DNA from: an uncultured Aquabacterium sp.
GTDB taxonomy: Bacteria; Pseudomonadota; Gammaproteobacteria; Burkholderiales; Burkholderiaceae_C
Reading direction: 5' to 3'
Length of the DNA stretch: 6,110 bases
Assembly: GCA_937923225.1 (NCBI GenBank)
Contig: CALAKR010000230.1
Location: forward strand, 1-6,110
A model generated the notes under the pieces. It saw only the letters and a list, made by a program, of their open reading frames with translations, was not told where the DNA came from and searched no databases. Positions 4,516 to 6,110 of this stretch are shown here, in pieces. Position 1 is the stretch's first letter, and every line of letters starts with the position of its first letter. A program made the translations under genes and the position numbers.

Positions 4516-6110
4516 ATGCAACCCATTCGTCCTCAAGGACAGCCCTTCACGCCGCGTGCCCTGCACGCCGCCTGCGCCCTCTCGCTGCTCGCACTGGGCA
4601 CCGCCCACACAGGCGCCCAGGCCCAGACCGCCCCCGCCATCCGCATCGAGACCGTCTCGAGCGATGCCGGCCAGACCGTGGTGCGCATCAGCGTGCCCAA
4701 GCCCGAACTGCAAAACGTCGAGACCCGCCACGGCGTGTTCCAGCGCTTCGTGCAGCGCGGCGGCGCCAACACCGCCATCGCCGACAGCCGCGAAGTAGGC
4801 TTTGCCGAACTGCCCATCACCGGCTTCTCGGCCCTGCTGCCGGTCGATGGCGATGGCGCCACGCTCAACATCCAGCCCGAAGGCAGCCCGACCGAAGTCC
4901 AGGCCCGCCTCTACCCCATCCAGCCGCCCGATGCGACGCCGTTGAGCGCCAAGCTGGACAACACCGAGTTCACCTACGACCCGGACCGCTACGCCAAGGG
5001 CGCCAAGGGCCCCGGCCAGAGCCTGGGTGAGCTGCCCGTGTTCCGCGGCGATTCGAACGTGCAGGGCTATCGCCTGGCGCCCTATGGCTACGCGCCGGAT
5101 CGCCAGGTCATCACCTACTACCCCAGCTACCTGGTCACCATCAAGCACGCGGGCCGCTGCTTCGCGTATGACCGCCTGCAGCTCAAGGGCGTGGTGGGCA
5201 GCACGCGCAAGGTGGGCTTCGACCCCATCGACCAGCGCATCGAAGCCCTGCCCCTGCCGGCCACGCAGTTCGCCGTCAACAAGGACCTGCTGACCAAGCT
5301 GCGCTGCGCGCCCCCGCTGCAGATCGACCCGGCCATCTTCGGCGCGCGCTACCTGATCGTCACGCACCCCAACTTCCTGGCCGCGGCCAACACGCTCAAG
5401 GCCCACAAGCAGGCGCTGGGCATCAGCACCCGCGTGGTCACCACGGCGCAGATCACCGGCGGCCCCGCCATCGCCAACAAGACGCAGATCCGCAACTGGA
5501 TCGCCAACTACTACAACACGCACCTGGTGCGCCCGAAGTGGGTGCTGTTCGTCGGTGATTCGGAGTTCCTGCCCACCAGCTACGACCAGAACAACAGCTG
5601 GGACAACGCCCTGAACGCCGGTGACATGTGGTACGGCCAGTTCCTGCCCGGCGCCACGGCCACCACCATCCCGCCCTTCGGCATCGGCCGCTTCCCGGTG
5701 GACACGCTGGCCCAGGCCAACACCATCGTCTCCAAGGTGATGGCCTTCGAGAACAGCCCGCCGGCCAACCCGCTGTTCGGCCAGGACTACTACAGCCGCC
5801 TGACCTTCGCCTCCTACTTCCAGACGCGCCAGAACGGCGACCACACCCCCACGCGCGACAAGCGCTGGTTCGTGGAGACCTCCGAGATCGTTCGGGACCA
5901 CGCCGTGGGCAAGGGCTACAACGTGGCCCGCCTGTACAACGCCGATGGCGATGCCAATCCGCTGTTCTACAACGGCGGTGCGTCCATCCCCGCGGCGCTG
6001 AAGAAGCCCACCTTCGCGTGGGATGCCGACAGCGCCGACATCGTGGCCGCCGTGAACCAGGGCACCTCCATCCTCTACCACCGTGACCACGGCTGGTGGA
6101 ACGGCTGGGG
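4516..6110 (+). CDS. Secreted gingipain-like cysteine peptidase (family C25), N-terminal 531 residues (cut by right edge)
   Basis: Residues 1-36 look like a Sec signal peptide (Arg14, hydrophobic 18-29, Ala34-Gln35-Ala36 before the likely cut). Residues about 40-265 resemble the C25 propeptide/beta-rich N-terminal region, with GELPVFRG (171-178) and a YGYAPDRQVITYYPSYLVTI stretch (190-209). From about 277 the catalytic region begins: RYLIVTHPNF (278-287), a helix with LKAHKQALGI, KTQIRNWIANYY (322-333), KWVLFVGDSEFLPT (341-354), a Tyr/Trp-rich stretch near 370-375, and FGIGRFPVDT (388-397) before a long helix. ILYHRDHGWWNGW (519-531) fits the C25 catalytic His motif, making His525 the candidate. 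The nucleophilic Cys is expected roughly 30-40 residues further on, outside the window, so activity cannot be judged. Cys215 and Cys264 are the only cysteines in the visible mature part and may form a disulfide. The start is fixed by GGAGG 5 bases upstream. Substrate preference is unknown. Confidence 0.8.
   Translation, partial: MQPIRPQGQPFTPRALHAACALSLLALGTAHTGAQAQTAPAIRIETVSSDAGQTVVRISVPKPELQNVETRHGVFQRFVQRGGANTAIADSREVGFAELPITGFSALLPVDGDGATLNIQPEGSPTEVQARLYPIQPPDATPLSAKLDNTEFTYDPDRYAKGAKGPGQSLGELPVFRGDSNVQGYRLAPYGYAPDRQVITYYPSYLVTIKHAGRCFAYDRLQLKGVVGSTRKVGFDPIDQRIEALPLPATQFAVNKDLLTKLRCAPPLQIDPAIFGARYLIVTHPNFLAAANTLKAHKQALGISTRVVTTAQITGGPAIANKTQIRNWIANYYNTHLVRPKWVLFVGDSEFLPTSYDQNNSWDNALNAGDMWYGQFLPGATATTIPPFGIGRFPVDTLAQANTIVSKVMAFENSPPANPLFGQDYYSRLTFASYFQTRQNGDHTPTRDKRWFVETSEIVRDHAVGKGYNVARLYNADGDANPLFYNGGASIPAALKKPTFAWDADSADIVAAVNQGTSILYHRDHGWWNGW

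Noticed and set aside
4492..6090. Open minus-strand frame of 532 codons opposite the C25 gene
   Set aside because: It is antisense to a gene with a clear signal peptide, Shine-Dalgarno and family motifs. The translation is a Val/Gly/Ala/His-rich string typical of the mirror frame of GC-rich coding DNA.

Overview
The window is GC-rich throughout, with strong G/C preference at third codon positions. Its proteins (DsbD, a CysK-type cysteine synthase, an E. coli-like class II dihydroorotase) look like those of a Gram-negative proteobacterium. The wording of DsbD and CysK suggests a betaproteobacterium of the order Burkholderiales; this is inference from protein style, not a database match. No tRNA, rRNA, CRISPR array, transposase or phage gene was seen, and the first four genes look like stable chromosomal content.

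Layout. (1) Positions 1-1110, minus strand: the first 370 codons of dsbD, cut by the left edge. (2) 1111-1206: a divergent promoter region carrying two similar short dyads. (3) 1207-2121, plus: cysK. (4) 2122-2181: a short convergent gap with a hairpin. (5) 2182-3240, minus: pyrC, complete. (6) 3241-3348: a divergent gap with a near-consensus sigma-70 promoter reading right. (7) 3349-4296, plus: a DUF4394 lipoprotein. (8) 4297-4515: an unusually structured intergenic region. It holds a long compound hairpin rich in CCCTA/CTAG, a perfect 9-bp stem-loop, a 30-bp dyad with a perfect 12-bp core, and a 9-bp inverted repeat that can pair with the Shine-Dalgarno sequence of the next gene. (9) 4516-6110, plus: the first 531 codons of a secreted gingipain-like (peptidase C25) protein, cut by the right edge just after its probable catalytic His.

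How the genes relate. dsbD (electron transfer to the periplasm) and cysK (last step of cysteine synthesis) are divergent and both concern thiol chemistry, but no shared control is proven. pyrC is a housekeeping pyrimidine gene facing cysK tail to tail. The DUF4394 lipoprotein and the C25 protein are both exported and are the accessory part of the window. The structured region between them looks like the end of one transcription unit followed by a leader that may control translation of the protease. That region is the best candidate here for something undescribed.
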